Source: Ctenosaura bakeri (Eukaryota; Chordata; Lepidosauria; Squamata; Iguanidae). Taken from it: a DNA stretch of 64,000 bases. The stretch's first letter is position 1; each line of letters opens with the position of its first letter. The DNA lies in the NCBI GenBank assembly GCA_948474755.1, contig CAOLHI010000924.1, positions 248,001 to 312,000 on the forward strand, read 5' to 3'. The position numbers and the translations under genes are program-made. The notes beneath the pieces are model-generated. The model saw only the letters and a list, made by a program, of their open reading frames with translations, was not told where the DNA came from and did no database searches. Shown piece by piece: positions 38,201 through 44,894 of this stretch.

Positions 38201-39346
38201 GTCAGTTCCCTCCTCTGAAATAAAGGCTACAGCACCTGACACAGATTGTTTTTTCCAGTAAAGAAAGATTTGGAGGAAAAAAAGATCTGGAAGTACTAGT
38301 ATGTGTCTGGAAAACAGTGTATGTAGGACCTCAATTCTCCATCATAAATGGCTGGCAAAAACAAAATGCTCATTTTCTTTCATGGGCCATTTTTGAAGAG
38401 GCTTAGCCTCCCCACTAATGATTTGAATATTACTTTGAAATGTATACCATGCTTTACAGTCCTTCTGTGGACTCAAAGATCAGATGTTTGTCCAAGGTGG
38501 AATCTTCTTAAATTCATTTTATTTTGTCTTATTTATATGTCACCTTTTCCCTTGTTACAGGATTCAAGGGGCCTGATAAAAGTTCAAGAGCCAGCATAGT
38601 GTAGTGGTTTAGAACACTGGACCATGACCGTGGATACTAGGGTTCAATTCCCCACTTGACCATGGAAACCCAATGGGTCAGCTGTGATAGATTCATCTTA
38701 GGGTCGCCATAAGTCAGAAATGACTTGGAGGCACACAAAAACACAACAAATCAAAGTTCTCCTAGACCTAATGTTCAATTTGTTGAATGAAATGATCTGT
38801 CCTGATACTTATTTCATAGCTATTTGTGGAAAGGCAAAGCATTCAAAGCATTATTGAATTTGTATACAAATATGTACAAGATGTAGTGTACATACTTGAA
38901 GCTGCAAGATTACAAGGAAAACTAGTTGCTTCTCGACGTGTGAGGGCTTCTACTGAGAACTTGGTTGCTTCCTCCTGAAGCTTCAAGGTCTCTTGTGCTT
39001 GTCTTTGTAGTGCTTCCCTGTGCAAACAGATGGTATGTTAACAATGGAGAAGCAAACTTAATTAGTCAACCCACAATGAAGCCTATTATTTCCATCCAGA
39101 ATATACTGCTAAATTACAGTGAACAGTACACTTCACACATTAACACACATTCAATGACTACCAAGCGTTATCTTGACAGTTGGGCTGACCGAAAAATAAT
39201 ACTGCTGTATTCTCCTCTAAAAAATATTAATGATCACAAACATTCCTCTGGCTGAAAAGATATCTGCATATTGATGAAAGGTCTATAATAGCATGAAAGC
39301 AAGCATTACCTTAGTTCCTGAATATTCTTACTCATTTTTGCAAAAC
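7801..39346 (-). CDS. CCDC158: CCDC158 gene (20 coding exons found, last exon missing)
   Basis: Coiled-coil domain-containing protein 158, a long, almost wholly alpha-helical protein whose molecular role is poorly known. Twenty exons with AG acceptors and GT donors join in phase: 39310-39335 (start codon at 39335), 38896-39017, 37334-37584, 34723-34832, 32591-32918, 29435-29511, 26985-27095, 25524-25638, 24746-24865, 23259-23456, 21327-21809, 21002-21191, 20373-20525, 19111-19223, 17980-18138, 17614-17706, 15606-15728, 13810-13957, 11971-12024, 7801-8010. The total is 3,184 nt. From recollection, human CCDC158 shares blocks such as [45 protein letters not shown] and SPVHSLL in the same order. 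Residues ~130-890 are heptad-rich coiled coil; the C-terminal third is Ser/Pro-rich and less structured. The final ~47 residues are not found. At least one 5' UTR exon must lie above 39,346, because the first coding exon has its own acceptor. Confidence 0.95.
8373..8567 (-). mobile_element. Sauria-type SINE
   Basis: A reverse copy of the squamate tRNA-derived SINE. It has the Bov-B-like tail (TTGTTGTTGTGTGCCTTCAA at its 3' side), the central CCACTGGGTTTCCATGG-like core and a tRNA-like head near 8,560. Confidence 0.85.
9714..10127 (+). mobile_element. non-autonomous Helitron-like element
   Basis: The 5' end is TC (TCTAACATATAAAAG) after an A. The 3' end is a GC hairpin CCCGGGCAACACTGGG followed by CTAG and then T. 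This fits Helitron rules (TC...hairpin...CTRR, insertion between A and T). One stem base has mutated. It contains about 65 bp resembling the palindromic MITE family (9,822-9,888). Confidence 0.6.
11044..11195 (-). mobile_element. Sauria-type SINE fragment
   Basis: A reverse, head-truncated copy. TTGTTGTTCTGTTTGCTTTC lies at its tail side, then the core ending GGGAACTGAACCCTGG. Confidence 0.8.
11971..12024 (-). CDS. CCDC158: CCDC158 exon 19 (small)
   Basis: The exon is 54 nt, residues ~974-992, with acceptor ATGCAG| and donor CAG|GTGAGA. It codes [17 protein letters not shown]. Human has a loosely similar SSETLSREPVTLHAG at this place. The phase in equals the phase out, so skipping it would leave the frame intact. 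Support is splice sites plus phase rather than strong conservation. Confidence 0.7.
13000..13450 (+). mobile_element. L2-like LINE relic
   Basis: Fragments of the L2-type C-terminal tail are readable across frameshifts ([22 protein letters not shown], then [11 protein letters not shown]). A T-rich 3' UTR follows and ends with GCCACCCTGAGAT. It is old and decayed. A Tigger-like MITE follows at 13,460. Confidence 0.55.
13460..13698. mobile_element. Tigger-like (pogo) MITE
   Basis: It is 239 bp, with terminal inverted repeats CAGTAGAGTCCCGCTTATCC and its inverse at 13,679-13,698, and TA target duplications on both sides. The sequence of the termini matches what I know of Tigger elements. The GC-rich middle is non-coding. 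Confidence 0.75.
13810..13957 (-). CDS. CCDC158: CCDC158 exon 18
   Basis: The exon is 148 nt, residues ~925-974, with acceptor ATTTAG|. It codes [20 protein letters not shown] and an acidic stretch ending [10 protein letters not shown], matching human [18 protein letters not shown]. The donor GAAG|GTGTTA is chosen because only it keeps exons 19 and 20 open. A stronger-looking GTAAGG 16 nt further on shifts the frame. Reading through gives a stop at TAA just after that site. Confidence 0.85.
14174..14209. repeat. (AAT)12, the tail of an L2-type LINE
   Basis: Twelve AAT units, at the 3' end of the minus-strand L2-type element. Confidence 0.95.
14177..15270 (-). mobile_element. L2-type LINE, 3' third
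   Basis: 5'-truncated L2-type LINE. An uninterrupted 222-codon frame (14,416-15,084) codes the C-terminal RT extension, with [20 protein letters not shown] then [16 protein letters not shown] frameshifted [12 protein letters not shown] piece lies upstream at about 15,180. The 3' end is a (TTA)n tail, seen here as (AAT)12. It is in the intron between exons 17 and 18, same strand as the gene. Confidence 0.85.
15606..15728 (-). CDS. CCDC158: CCDC158 exon 17
   Basis: The exon is 123 nt, residues ~884-924, with acceptor TCGCAG| and donor CTG|GTAAAT. It begins ELQGPGYT as in human, then becomes Ser/His/Pro-rich ([20 protein letters not shown]). This marks the change from coiled coil to a disordered C-terminal region. 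Confidence 0.93.
15780..16806 (+). mobile_element. CR1 LINE fragment, old
   Basis: A diverged CR1 copy with recognisable pieces of the reverse transcriptase C-terminal half ([22 protein letters not shown] start, later [13 protein letters not shown]) and the end TATGATTCCATGATTCC. It is heavily frameshifted. It lies in the CCDC158 intron between exons 16 and 17, opposite to the gene. Confidence 0.75.
17614..17706 (-). CDS. CCDC158: CCDC158 exon 16
   Basis: The exon is 93 nt, residues ~853-883, with acceptor ACACAG| and donor AAA|GTAAGT. It codes [20 protein letters not shown] then [11 protein letters not shown], matching human ASLQFAECQDIIQRQEQE and [11 protein letters not shown]. This is the last part of the long coiled coil. 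Confidence 0.95.
17980..18138 (-). CDS. CCDC158: CCDC158 exon 15
   Basis: The exon is 159 nt, residues ~800-852, with acceptor ATGTAG| and donor AAG|GTATGT. It codes [20 protein letters not shown] and [20 protein letters not shown], then ATMEAALDK, matching human EKHFLKEEKSKLSQELSTVA and NMEVALDK. Both ends are in phase 0. Confidence 0.96.
19111..19223 (-). CDS. CCDC158: CCDC158 exon 14
   Basis: The exon is 113 nt, residues ~762-799, with acceptor TTATAG| and donor AAG|GTCAAA. It codes [20 protein letters not shown] and [17 protein letters not shown], nearly identical to human and the most conserved exon in the window. It ends in phase 0. Confidence 0.96.
20373..20525 (-). CDS. CCDC158: CCDC158 exon 13
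   Basis: The exon is 153 nt, residues ~711-762, with acceptor TTGCAG| and donor CATG|GTAATG. It codes [20 protein letters not shown] and [20 protein letters not shown], then KTMEGSDGH, matching human KLKMQLKSAQSELEQTRNTL and KSMEGSDGH. It ends one base into an Ala codon. Confidence 0.96.
21002..21191 (-). CDS. CCDC158: CCDC158 exon 12
   Basis: The exon is 190 nt, residues ~648-711, with acceptor GTCTAG|. The donor is CAG|GTTGTT, which is GT but poor at +3 to +6. It codes [20 protein letters not shown] and [20 protein letters not shown], matching human LKDKKDAKIRELEA and KVKLVNAGSERLRAVK. It ends one base into a Glu codon that exon 13 completes, and the human alignment supports this joint. 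Confidence 0.93.
21327..21809 (-). CDS. CCDC158: CCDC158 exon 11 (largest exon)
   Basis: The exon is 483 nt, residues ~487-647, with acceptor CTCCAG| and donor AAG|GTATGA. It begins [14 protein letters not shown] and carries [37 protein letters not shown] and [20 protein letters not shown], all in the human order. It is a continuous heptad-rich helix with no break; start and end are in phase 0. Confidence 0.97.
23259..23456 (-). CDS. CCDC158: CCDC158 exon 10
   Basis: The exon is 198 nt, residues ~421-486, with acceptor TTCACAG| and donor CAG|GTCAGG. It codes [20 protein letters not shown] then [20 protein letters not shown], nearly identical to human [20 protein letters not shown]. The exon is a whole number of codons, and both ends are in phase 0. 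Confidence 0.96.
24362..24582 (+). mobile_element. Sauria-type SINE
   Basis: A forward copy: a tRNA-like head, CATGGAAACCCACTGGC core, GGCAAGTCACAC, and the Bov-B-like tail GGCTTGAAGGAGCACAACAA. Confidence 0.85.
24637..24770 (-). repeat. 67-bp tandem duplication over exon 9 donor
   Basis: Two adjacent 67-bp copies, 24637-24703 and 24704-24770, agree at about 56 of 67 positions. The right copy holds the last 25 exonic bases and the donor of CCDC158 exon 9. The left copy lies in the intron and keeps AAG|GTAGGA. A CTG/CTA-rich triplet stretch at about 24,620-24,646 adjoins the left copy and may have seeded the event. Confidence 0.9.
24746..24865 (-). CDS. CCDC158: CCDC158 exon 9 (duplicated donor region downstream)
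   Basis: The exon is 120 nt, residues ~381-420, with acceptor TTGTAG| and donor AAG|GTAGGA. It codes [20 protein letters not shown] then [20 protein letters not shown], aligned with human ELEKQLVLANSELTEARTERDQ. Its last 25 bases, the donor and the first part of the intron lie in a 67-bp tandem duplication. A second AAG|GTAGGA donor therefore lies 67 bases downstream, at 24,679. Use of that donor would add an in-frame stop. Confidence 0.95.
25524..25638 (-). CDS. CCDC158: CCDC158 exon 8
   Basis: The exon is 115 nt, residues ~342-380, with acceptor TTCTTAG| and donor AAA|GTGAGT. It codes [20 protein letters not shown] followed by [18 protein letters not shown], nearly identical to the human block [20 protein letters not shown]. 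This is one of the most conserved parts of the protein and a firm anchor for the gene call. Confidence 0.96.
26985..27095 (-). CDS. CCDC158: CCDC158 exon 7
   Basis: The exon is 111 nt, residues ~305-342, with acceptor ATCACAG| and donor TCA|GTATGT. It codes [20 protein letters not shown] followed by a segment ending NIQSQLEIV, aligned with human IEQLISEHEVEITGL and NSIQSQMEII. The first codon, split across the junction, reads Ser here. Confidence 0.93.
27738..28003. repeat. TTGCACAAC-motif array
   Basis: A third array with a variant motif (GTTGCACAACA, TTTGTGCAA) in both orientations, with GCCATGTGGTTTTGTTGCAC as an inner palindrome-like block. It ends at the CR1 start near 28,005. Confidence 0.6.
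28005..28915 (+). mobile_element. CR1 LINE 3' fragment
   Basis: 5'-truncated CR1 with two long open stretches. 28,025-28,306 codes the [19 protein letters not shown] region after the catalytic box; 28,288-28,665 codes the C-terminal tail ([20 protein letters not shown]). A frameshift separates the two. The tail ends near TTCTATGACTGTCTGATTCT. It starts directly after a TGCACA-type array. Confidence 0.87.
29435..29511 (-). CDS. CCDC158: CCDC158 exon 6
   Basis: The exon is 77 nt, residues ~280-305, with acceptor ATAACAG| and donor CAG|GTATGA. It codes [20 protein letters not shown] and QQHHD, which matches human VEDQLEALKSESQNKIELLL and QQHQD. It ends two bases into the next codon. Confidence 0.93.
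29520..29990. other. intron sequence with a hAT-like terminus
   Basis: Near 29,970 the text GGGGTAGTTGTCCATCCCTG reads, when reversed, like a hAT-type terminus (CAGGGATGGACAAC). I could not find the matching left end. Confidence 0.3.
30500..30705 (-). mobile_element. tRNA-derived SINE of a second type, decayed
   Basis: Resembles a widespread squamate SINE that reads TTATACTGAGTCAGGCCA at one end and has a tRNA-like box near the other. Here TTATACTGAGTCAGGCCATT and GGAACATGGGACCTTTGCAA are visible. The family name is not certain. Confidence 0.5.
30710..32590. other. CCDC158 intron, nothing recognised
   Basis: A (CA)n run at about 31,299-31,312. No coding exon or clear mobile element was recognised. 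Confidence 0.5.
32591..32918 (-). CDS. CCDC158: CCDC158 exon 5
   Basis: The exon is 328 nt, residues ~170-279, with acceptor AAACAG| and donor TCA|GTAAGT. It begins [11 protein letters not shown] and contains [20 protein letters not shown] and [13 protein letters not shown], matching the human order (RRRESQSQEDL, EQLRKMMLSHEGVLQEI, KKICEHDSMSTLH). It ends in phase 0. Confidence 0.95.
33143..33371 (+). mobile_element. Sauria-type SINE
   Basis: A forward, nearly full-length copy, from GAGTGCCAGCACGGCAAGTG to AACTTGAAGGCACACAGCAA. A short MITE-like fragment precedes it at 33,035-33,125. Confidence 0.85.
33418..34580 (-). mobile_element. CR1 LINE fragment split by a Penelope-like insert
   Basis: A CR1 3' fragment of an older subfamily. 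Part one (33,418-33,504) is the 3' tail (AGAATCATTGAGCTGGAAG); part two (34,093 to about 34,580) is the RT C-terminal region. A 577-bp Penelope-like piece sits between them with a direct repeat TGTCCACCCTC on each side. Confidence 0.75.
33505..34081 (+). mobile_element. Penelope-like retroelement 3' fragment
   Basis: It codes about 80 residues typical of the Penelope-like C-terminal endonuclease region ([40 protein letters not shown]), then a 3' UTR ending CCCACAACAACCTA. It is 5'-truncated. A perfect 11-bp target duplication, TGTCCACCCTC, occurs at 33494-33504 and 34082-34092. It inserted into a CR1 copy. Confidence 0.8.
34723..34832 (-). CDS. CCDC158: CCDC158 exon 4
   Basis: The exon is 110 nt, residues ~134-170, with acceptor CCTACAG| and donor GAG|GTAAAT. 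It codes [20 protein letters not shown] and then a Lys/Glu-rich helix ending ADLR, aligned with human EKQKFYLRQSVIDLQTKLQ. It ends two bases into an Arg codon. Confidence 0.93.
34840..35980. other. CCDC158 intron, nothing recognised
   Basis: AT-rich, C/T-rich near 35,420-35,560. No exon with matching phase was seen. Confidence 0.5.
35985..36160 (-). mobile_element. Sauria-type SINE fragment
   Basis: A reverse copy lacking the tail: GGAGGTTTGCCACTGC, GAGTTTCCATGGCTCAG and CCAACTACTACACTATACTG at the tRNA-like head. Confidence 0.75.
36964..37171 (+). mobile_element. Sauria-type SINE with CA-repeat end
   Basis: A forward copy from GAGAGCCAGCATGATGTAGT to CAACTTGAAGGCACATACAA, ending in a (CA)n run at 37,155-37,171. 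Confidence 0.87.
37334..37584 (-). CDS. CCDC158: CCDC158 exon 3
   Basis: The exon is 251 nt, residues ~50-133, with acceptor TTTTAG| and donor GAA|GTGAGT. The first half is Ser/Gly/Pro-rich. Then come [13 protein letters not shown] and an [20 protein letters not shown] helix, matching the human stretch KYEVELDSPRK...EHFERVLEEYSHQVKDLQRRL. This is where the coiled coil starts. It ends in phase 0. Confidence 0.93.
38105..38235 (-). mobile_element. Sauria-type SINE relative, fragment
   Basis: A diverged reverse copy with the Bov-B-like tail region (CGAAGTTGCCTGTTGACTCA) and CTTAGGAAAGGAATACTCAA. Probably a different subfamily. Confidence 0.5.
38587..38749 (+). mobile_element. Sauria-type SINE, internally deleted
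   Basis: A forward copy from GAGCCAGCATAGTGTAGTGG to GACTTGGAGGCACACAAAAA. About 60 bases of the usual middle part are missing. Confidence 0.85.
38896..39017 (-). CDS. CCDC158: CCDC158 exon 2
   Basis: The exon is 122 nt, residues ~9-50, with acceptor GCACAG| and donor CAA|GTATGT. It codes an amphipathic Gln/Glu/Arg-rich helix ([20 protein letters not shown]) and then a short polar linker. I do not recall this segment in the human protein, which starts differently, so it looks like an alternative or lineage-specific N-terminus. It ends one base into a Ser codon that exon 3 completes. Confidence 0.75.
39310..39346 (-). CDS. CCDC158: CCDC158 exon 1 (first coding exon, start codon)
   Basis: The exon is 37 nt. 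A long T-rich tract and TTTTTGTAG acceptor precede it, and the donor is AAG|GTAATG. The ATG at 39335 has A at -3 and begins MSKNIQELR, with the final Arg codon split across the intron. The frame is open back to the acceptor, so an upstream start in a 5' UTR exon is possible. The downstream phase fits exon 2 exactly. Confidence 0.72.
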
Positions 39347-39473
39347 CTACAAAAAGCAAAACAAAACAAACAAAAACAATTGTATTGCTAAGTAAGAAAT
39401 CAGTTTCTTGCTTGGAATTTCTATATGTGAATGTATACAAATAATCTTATGAACATTAGCAACACGCCTGTGT

Positions 39474-40200
39474 CATAGAATCAAAGAAATGTAGAGTTGG
39501 AAGAGACCACACAGGCCATCCAGTCCAACCCCCTGCCATGCAGGAACACCCTCAAAGCAATCCCGACAGATGGCCATCAAGCCTCTGCTTAAAAACCTCC
39601 AAGGAGGGAGACTCCACTACACTCCAAGGCAGCATATTCCACAGCCGGACAGCCCTGACTGTCAGGAAGTTCTTCCTGTGGTTCAGGTGGAATCTCCTTT
39701 CCTGCAGCTTGAATCCATTGCTCCTTGTCCTGGTCTCTGGAGCAGCAGAAAACAAGCCCTCTCCTTCCTCTACATGGCATCCCTTCAAATATTTAAACAT
39801 GGCTATCGTGTCCCCTCTTAACCTTCTCTTCTGCAGACTAAACATACCCAGCTCTCTTGAGTCTATCCTCATAGGGCATGGCTTCCAGACCCCTCACCAT
39901 TTTGGTTGCCCTGCTCTGGACTTGCTCCAGCTTGACCATGTCCTTCTTGAATTGGGGTGCCCAGAACTGGACACAGTATTCAAGATGAGGTCTAACCAAA
40001 GCAGAGTAGAGTGGTACCAGTACCTCCCTTGATCTAGACACCATACTCCTATTGATGCAGCCGAGAATTGCATTGGCTTTCTTGGCCGCCGCATCACACT
40101 GCTGACTCATGTTCAGCTTGTGGTCTACTAAGACTCCTAGATCCCTTTCACACGTACTGCTATCCAGCCACGTGTCCCCCATCCTATACTTCTGTATTCC
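39474..40200 (-). mobile_element. CR1 LINE 3' fragment, young
   Basis: 5'-truncated CR1 on the minus strand. It codes the C-terminal tail of the reverse transcriptase ([28 protein letters not shown] and other pieces) with a few frameshifts. The 3' end lies at the TCATAGAATCAAAGAAATGTAG side. It lies just upstream of CCDC158 exon 1. The copy at 46,606 is very similar, so the subfamily is recent. Confidence 0.88.
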
Positions 40201-40744
40201 ATAGTCATGTGTTTCAGTGAGCTATGATGGTTAAAATCTTGTTTCTTTAAAAAATTCAAAATATTAACAAAAAAATTGTTAAAAACAAAAACTTCCATAT
40301 CTATTATGGTGCAATATTTTGGATCTTTTTTGTCAACATCACACCATCCTTTATGATATCAAATTTATCAGTTCTGTACAATTCTAAAAGCAACCTGAAC
40401 ATATCACCAACTGTACTGTCCTTCATTCCTCATTCCCCCTTTCCCCTTCTCCTCTTTCTCTGAATGTACAGACCATAATTCAAACACATTCACTATAGTT
40501 CATGTCCTTATTCTCATACATGCCAATATACTTTCCCTATACCCAGTCAGCATCACATAACAAGAGTAGAACTCACAAGTATTACCAAAGTATTTATACC
40601 TCAAAAGGTATTTGTCCAAGTTCTAGAACCACAGAAGGATTTCATGGAAAACCTAGAATAATAGAAGTATGTTAGCAATCAAAAAATTCGCAGGCAGCAC
40701 AGACAGAACCTTCAAAAAGCAAGACAGTTTTACACTGCTGGGAT

Positions 40745-40912
40745 ATTGTTCAAGTCGTTTCCAACTTACGGCGACCCTATGGCAAACCTATCATTGGTTT
40801 TTGGGGGGCTGAGAGTGTGTGATGGGCCCAAGGACCATGGCCAAGCAGGGAACCAAACCCTAGTCTCCAGTACTGCAGTCAAATATTCAAACCACTACAC
40901 CACACTGGCACT
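40745..40912 (-). mobile_element. Sauria-type SINE
   Basis: A reverse copy: CAAGTCGTTTCCAACTTACG tail, GGCCAAGCAGGGAACCAAAC core, head CCACTACACCACACTGGC. Confidence 0.85.
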
Positions 40913-43487
40913 TTGTTAAGGTATAGGCCATGAATATGTGTGTGCATATGTTCTGCCCACCTGTGAAGAAATTTGGTTTCGTTTGCTTGCTTATTTATGA
41001 ATTACATTTATACCTCGCTATACCTCCAGAGAGGTCAAAGTGGCATACATGGCTATTCTCATAACATCCCTATAAAGCAGGTTTGGCTGAAAGTGACTGG
41101 CTCATAGTCACCCAATGAATGAGTGTGTGTCTGTGTGCATGCGTGTGTGTGTGAGAGAGAGAGAACTGAACATGGGAGAAAGCAAAACAGACTGAGTTGT
41201 CCACCTCCCACTCTCCAGACTGCTGCTTTAACTTTTAATGTAAGACCTTCAATGCTTTTTTTAAGTTCAGCAGGAGAGATACTTAAAAAAAAAAAGTCGT
41301 ATCTGTTGTAGTCATATTCATGGACTGGCTCTGATGCCTAGTTCTCTTAGAAAAAAATAAATGTTTCCTTTGGCTACCACTCAAGACTGCAGCCTCAAGT
41401 CCAAATTACCAAATGTTTCTCCAAACAACCAACCAAATAAAACAAAACAACAACAACAAAGACCACATAGAAAAAACATGCATGTTGCGAAGGGGAGGTC
41501 ATCAGTCATTCTTGCTGGCATATACTTTTCTGTCTACAGAGAACTTTATTTTTCGTATGAAGAGGCATTCAATCATGGGATCCCCATGTGTACCTTGAAG
41601 CCACATGGCCCAGAGACATATTTTATACCTCACTGAGGCTGTACCAACATCAGAAGTTTTTATTTCCACATCCTCCCCAAATATTGACTAAATACACTTA
41701 TGCATAGTTTTGCAAACTGTCTAGTGTGCATTTAACATCTCATGTATTGTTGAAGCTAATTGCTCCATTTTTTTTTTTTTTTATGGCTACATATATTCTT
41801 CCTTATTCACAGTGTTGCCCATCTTTTTGCAACATAAGGAACAAAATTCTAAAACCATTGGAGATAGTTGTCAGATGGGAACCTGATCAGCTCTGGACCA
41901 AAACCTAAAACTTTGAGACAGCTCCTGGTGATGTCATTAAGCATTATGCCTTAAACCACCACCACAGCTGCTCTCAGCTTCTCATTCAAACACAAACACA
42001 TGTGGGCCCTCCCACTTTGGATAGGGTGGGGGCAGGCTTTGTTTTGAGTCAACTTAAGTCCCATTTTAGGAGAAGAATGGATACAAATATAACAACAAAC
42101 AGATAAATTTAGATGTTCCAATACAGATGTGGGAAAATGCTTGATACAGAGAATGTCTGGAATTCTACAGAGTACGAAAATAGCAAATGCAAGCAACACC
42201 ATATGAGAGTGCTATAAACCTAAAGTCTCTTGAAATAATAAAACCATCTTATGTTTTGTGGAGTTTGGATGTTTAATATCATGTTAATAAAATAAGGGCT
42301 TATAATAATAATAAAAACATGGATTTTGAAACTTTGAGAGGTACCAATCTTATTGAAGTAGCTTTAACATGCCTAGTTGAGGTAAAGGTTTATTTTGACA
42401 CACTAAGTAAATGTTAAACTTTGTTGGCAAATGCTAGATAAGATATAACTGACTATGAAATAAGAAGTGTAAATAAGGGAAGAACATTAGGTATGTATCT
42501 ATATTTTATTTTACTGAAATTATGTTATAAATTATGATGTTGTTATTCACTATTTTTTTCTTACTCTTTTTTATTCTCATTATTGTTGTGTGTGAAATTG
42601 GCTCCTTTTGTTGTTATATAATTGTTTATGGATATACCTTTTGTTTGAAGTTCCTTATATTTTTTTCCTCTTCTTTTATTTTAATGGAACAATAAAAAGA
42701 ACTTAAAAAAAAAAAATATTAAAAAAAAGGGCCTGTCCAGATTCATAGAAGAGATACTGAACTATCATGTGATATCAAAAAGGATTAACAGTGTAGTAAG
42801 AGCTTATTGTTTAAACTAAATGTTTGGAGAACATTCTCAAACATAAAATCTGTTCCAAGAGGGTGGGTCTAGTGATCCTCCAAATCACCCAATTCAATCA
42901 ACGCAAGAGCAAATGTTTTAGCTACAGTGTAGAACTTGACATGTTTGTATCATGAACTTTATGTATTTTAGGGCACATGTATTAAAAATGAATGTCATAA
43001 CCTCCAATGTCCTACCAACATATTTAAAGACGATTTCTCAGAGTAAGAGGCAGCAGCTACTAGCTTTGCGTTCAAAGAGAGGTACCTATCTCCCAAACAT
43101 GAATTATATTACATTTTTAAAGTTTTGATCACTTCCTCCTAGAGAATCAAGTCTTGCAACCAAGCAAGCTGATCAATTTTAGGGACTATTTGAAGAAATC
43201 AAAGGACAAGGCAGAAGGACTATTCCCAATTTTCTTTAAAGTAACAAGGCATCCACTAAGCATGGGAATGTTGAGCAGCAGAATATGTTGTCTTTGGCTT
43301 CCCTTTTCGCTTCCCTCTCTAGAAATTTTACCCCAATGCAGATGTGTAGGAAAAGTGAAAGAATGAGTGAAAATGGTGGTGGTGGTATGACCAATGAAAA
43401 GACCATCGGGAATTTGGGGAGGGCAGGGAAGTGGGATACTTATTAGTGGATTATAAAATTGTGATACTCAAAGTGTCCTACCTCATT
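40913..43487. other. upstream of CCDC158, mostly unassigned
   Basis: Contains a GT/GA simple repeat at about 41,120-41,164, a T-run at 41,767-41,781 and the possible LINE tail at 42,235-42,730. No gene recognised. Confidence 0.5.
42235..42730 (+). mobile_element. possible LINE 3' end with poly-A tail
   Basis: An AT-rich non-coding stretch ending GAACAATAAAAAGAAC and then two A-runs. This is what a polyadenylated retroposon (L1 type) leaves. No coding part was recognised upstream, so the family is uncertain. Confidence 0.35.
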
Positions 43488-44037
43488 GGCCCTTTTCGCA
43501 CAGGCTTTCTGTCGCGTGACAGCCCCGTGAGCCTTACGGGAGTGGGAGCGTCGCTCTGCATGACGCACTCCCACTTCCGCCGCGCTCACGGGGCTGCAGC
43601 GGCACGATCGCAGCTTTTTTGATTTTCGCCTCAAAGTGAAAATCACCCGCGCTCGCGCAACGCTCCCGGCACCCACACGCACTTACTTCCTGTGCGGAGC
43701 ATCAGGGAGGCGGCCGGGTTGCGCATCCTTCCCTCCGCCCCTGCGGAAGGAAGGGGCAGGGCGCTAGCACGGACGCAACAGCCTCCTGCTTTGCACGCGC
43801 GGGGGGACGGACGCACAGTCTCCTGCTGCGCTCGCGCGGGGGGAGCAGACGCAACAGGCTCCTTTCTTGCGCGAGCGGGGGGGGACAGACGCGACAGGCT
43901 CCTGATTCGCCCGGGGGCGAAGGGCGGCTCGCGCGACGCTCCCGCTTCCCCCTTGTTCCTTCGCCTGCGGAAGGAAGGGGGACGGCAGCCACCTGGAGGA
44001 GCCCGCTCACGCGAGAAGCCTTAATGTGAAAAGGTCC
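43488..44037. mobile_element. GC-rich element with GGCCCTTTTC termini, with inner minisatellite
   Basis: About 550 bp between GGCCCTTTTCGCACAGGC and TGTGAAAAGGTCC. It is very CpG-rich. Four imperfect units of 38-40 bp (GGACGCAACAGCCTCCTGC...GGGGGGAC) lie at 43,771-43,920. The termini match the element at 44,918. The target duplication is unclear. This is not a gene promoter by itself. Confidence 0.7.
43771..43920. repeat. 38-40-bp minisatellite, four units
   Basis: Units start at about 43,771, 43,809, 43,848 and 43,888, each GACGCAACAGGCTCCT-like followed by a GCGCG-G-run. They lie inside the GC-rich element. Confidence 0.8.
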
Positions 44038-44894
44038 ATAATTGTGGATTAGGAGCTGCTAGCAAAGCAACTAACTGGAGCACAGACAGGTGTAGGCCAC
44101 TGGACCTTTGAGGGAAATAGCAGAACTGGACACCCCAACCTATCCCATTAGTAAGCAGTCAACAATGTGAATACATCAGCACCTGCCAAGCCACTCTTCA
44201 CCTCACTTTGGGTCCTGCCAAGATAGAATGAAATTTGCCACAGTTGAGACCTGCTAGGCCACAAGTAATGCCTTTTTCGGGTCAGGTAAAATTTGAACTG
44301 GGCCTCCCAGACAGCCTTGTCCTCTGAAGACAACTCCCTTGGGTCTCTTTCTTTCTCTCTCCCTTCCAATTTCAAGCCCACCCAGAGGCCTGGCCTCTTA
44401 GATATTTCCCCTGCTAAGATGAAGGCTCGTGACCTGGTGCCTGAGAACACCTCACCTATCTGCCGGAGCACCTGCCAGGCCCGGAGGAGTAAAAGATCAA
44501 GCCATAAATCTTACAAATAAGTCTTGTTTTGGGAGTGTGGTGGTTATTCGGCCACCCATTATGTCCCGGGAGGACAGCAAAGCCTTGGAATAACAGCATT
44601 TCCTTGTAAACTGAAATGGGGGGAGATCAACCTTGAAAGCACAGAGTAAACAAAGCAAGGGGGGAGGCAGGAAGTCATTCAGGCTGGCTCCTGGGCCTAA
44701 ATGGGAGGGCCTAGTCCCCCTAGGCCCAAGGTCTGTCCCACCTGCTATGAACTTGTTCCACCGCAGGCTCACCTGGAAAGAACCCAGCAGAAGGAAATAG
44801 AGTTGACACCTGAGCACGTGGCCTAGGAAACCACAGCGGCCCCTGCTGGCAGGAGGTGGTACTGCAAAGGCCTTTCTTAGACCCTTCGGGTACT
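44038..44894. other. unassigned stretch between two GC-rich elements
   Basis: Moderate GC. A 75-codon plus-strand frame at 44,293-44,520 and minus-strand frames at 44,148-44,817 overlap it. None has a recognisable domain. It may be an old LTR-type sequence, but I have no proof. Confidence 0.35.

Noticed and set aside
39538..40032. 164-codon plus-strand frame over the CR1 copy.
   Set aside because: It is the reverse strand of the CR1 reverse transcriptase tail; the same artefact recurs at 46,669-46,950 and 51,196-51,567.
41123..41311. Cys/Val/Arg-rich frame from a GTGTGT/GAGAGA stretch.
   Set aside because: Translation of a simple repeat.
43692..44024. 110-codon plus-strand and 102-codon minus-strand frames.
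   Set aside because: Same reason: GC-rich mobile element with a minisatellite, open on both strands.
44293..44520. 75-codon plus-strand frame ending in basic residues.
   Set aside because: No domain, no clear splice sites; it overlaps equally long minus-strand frames.
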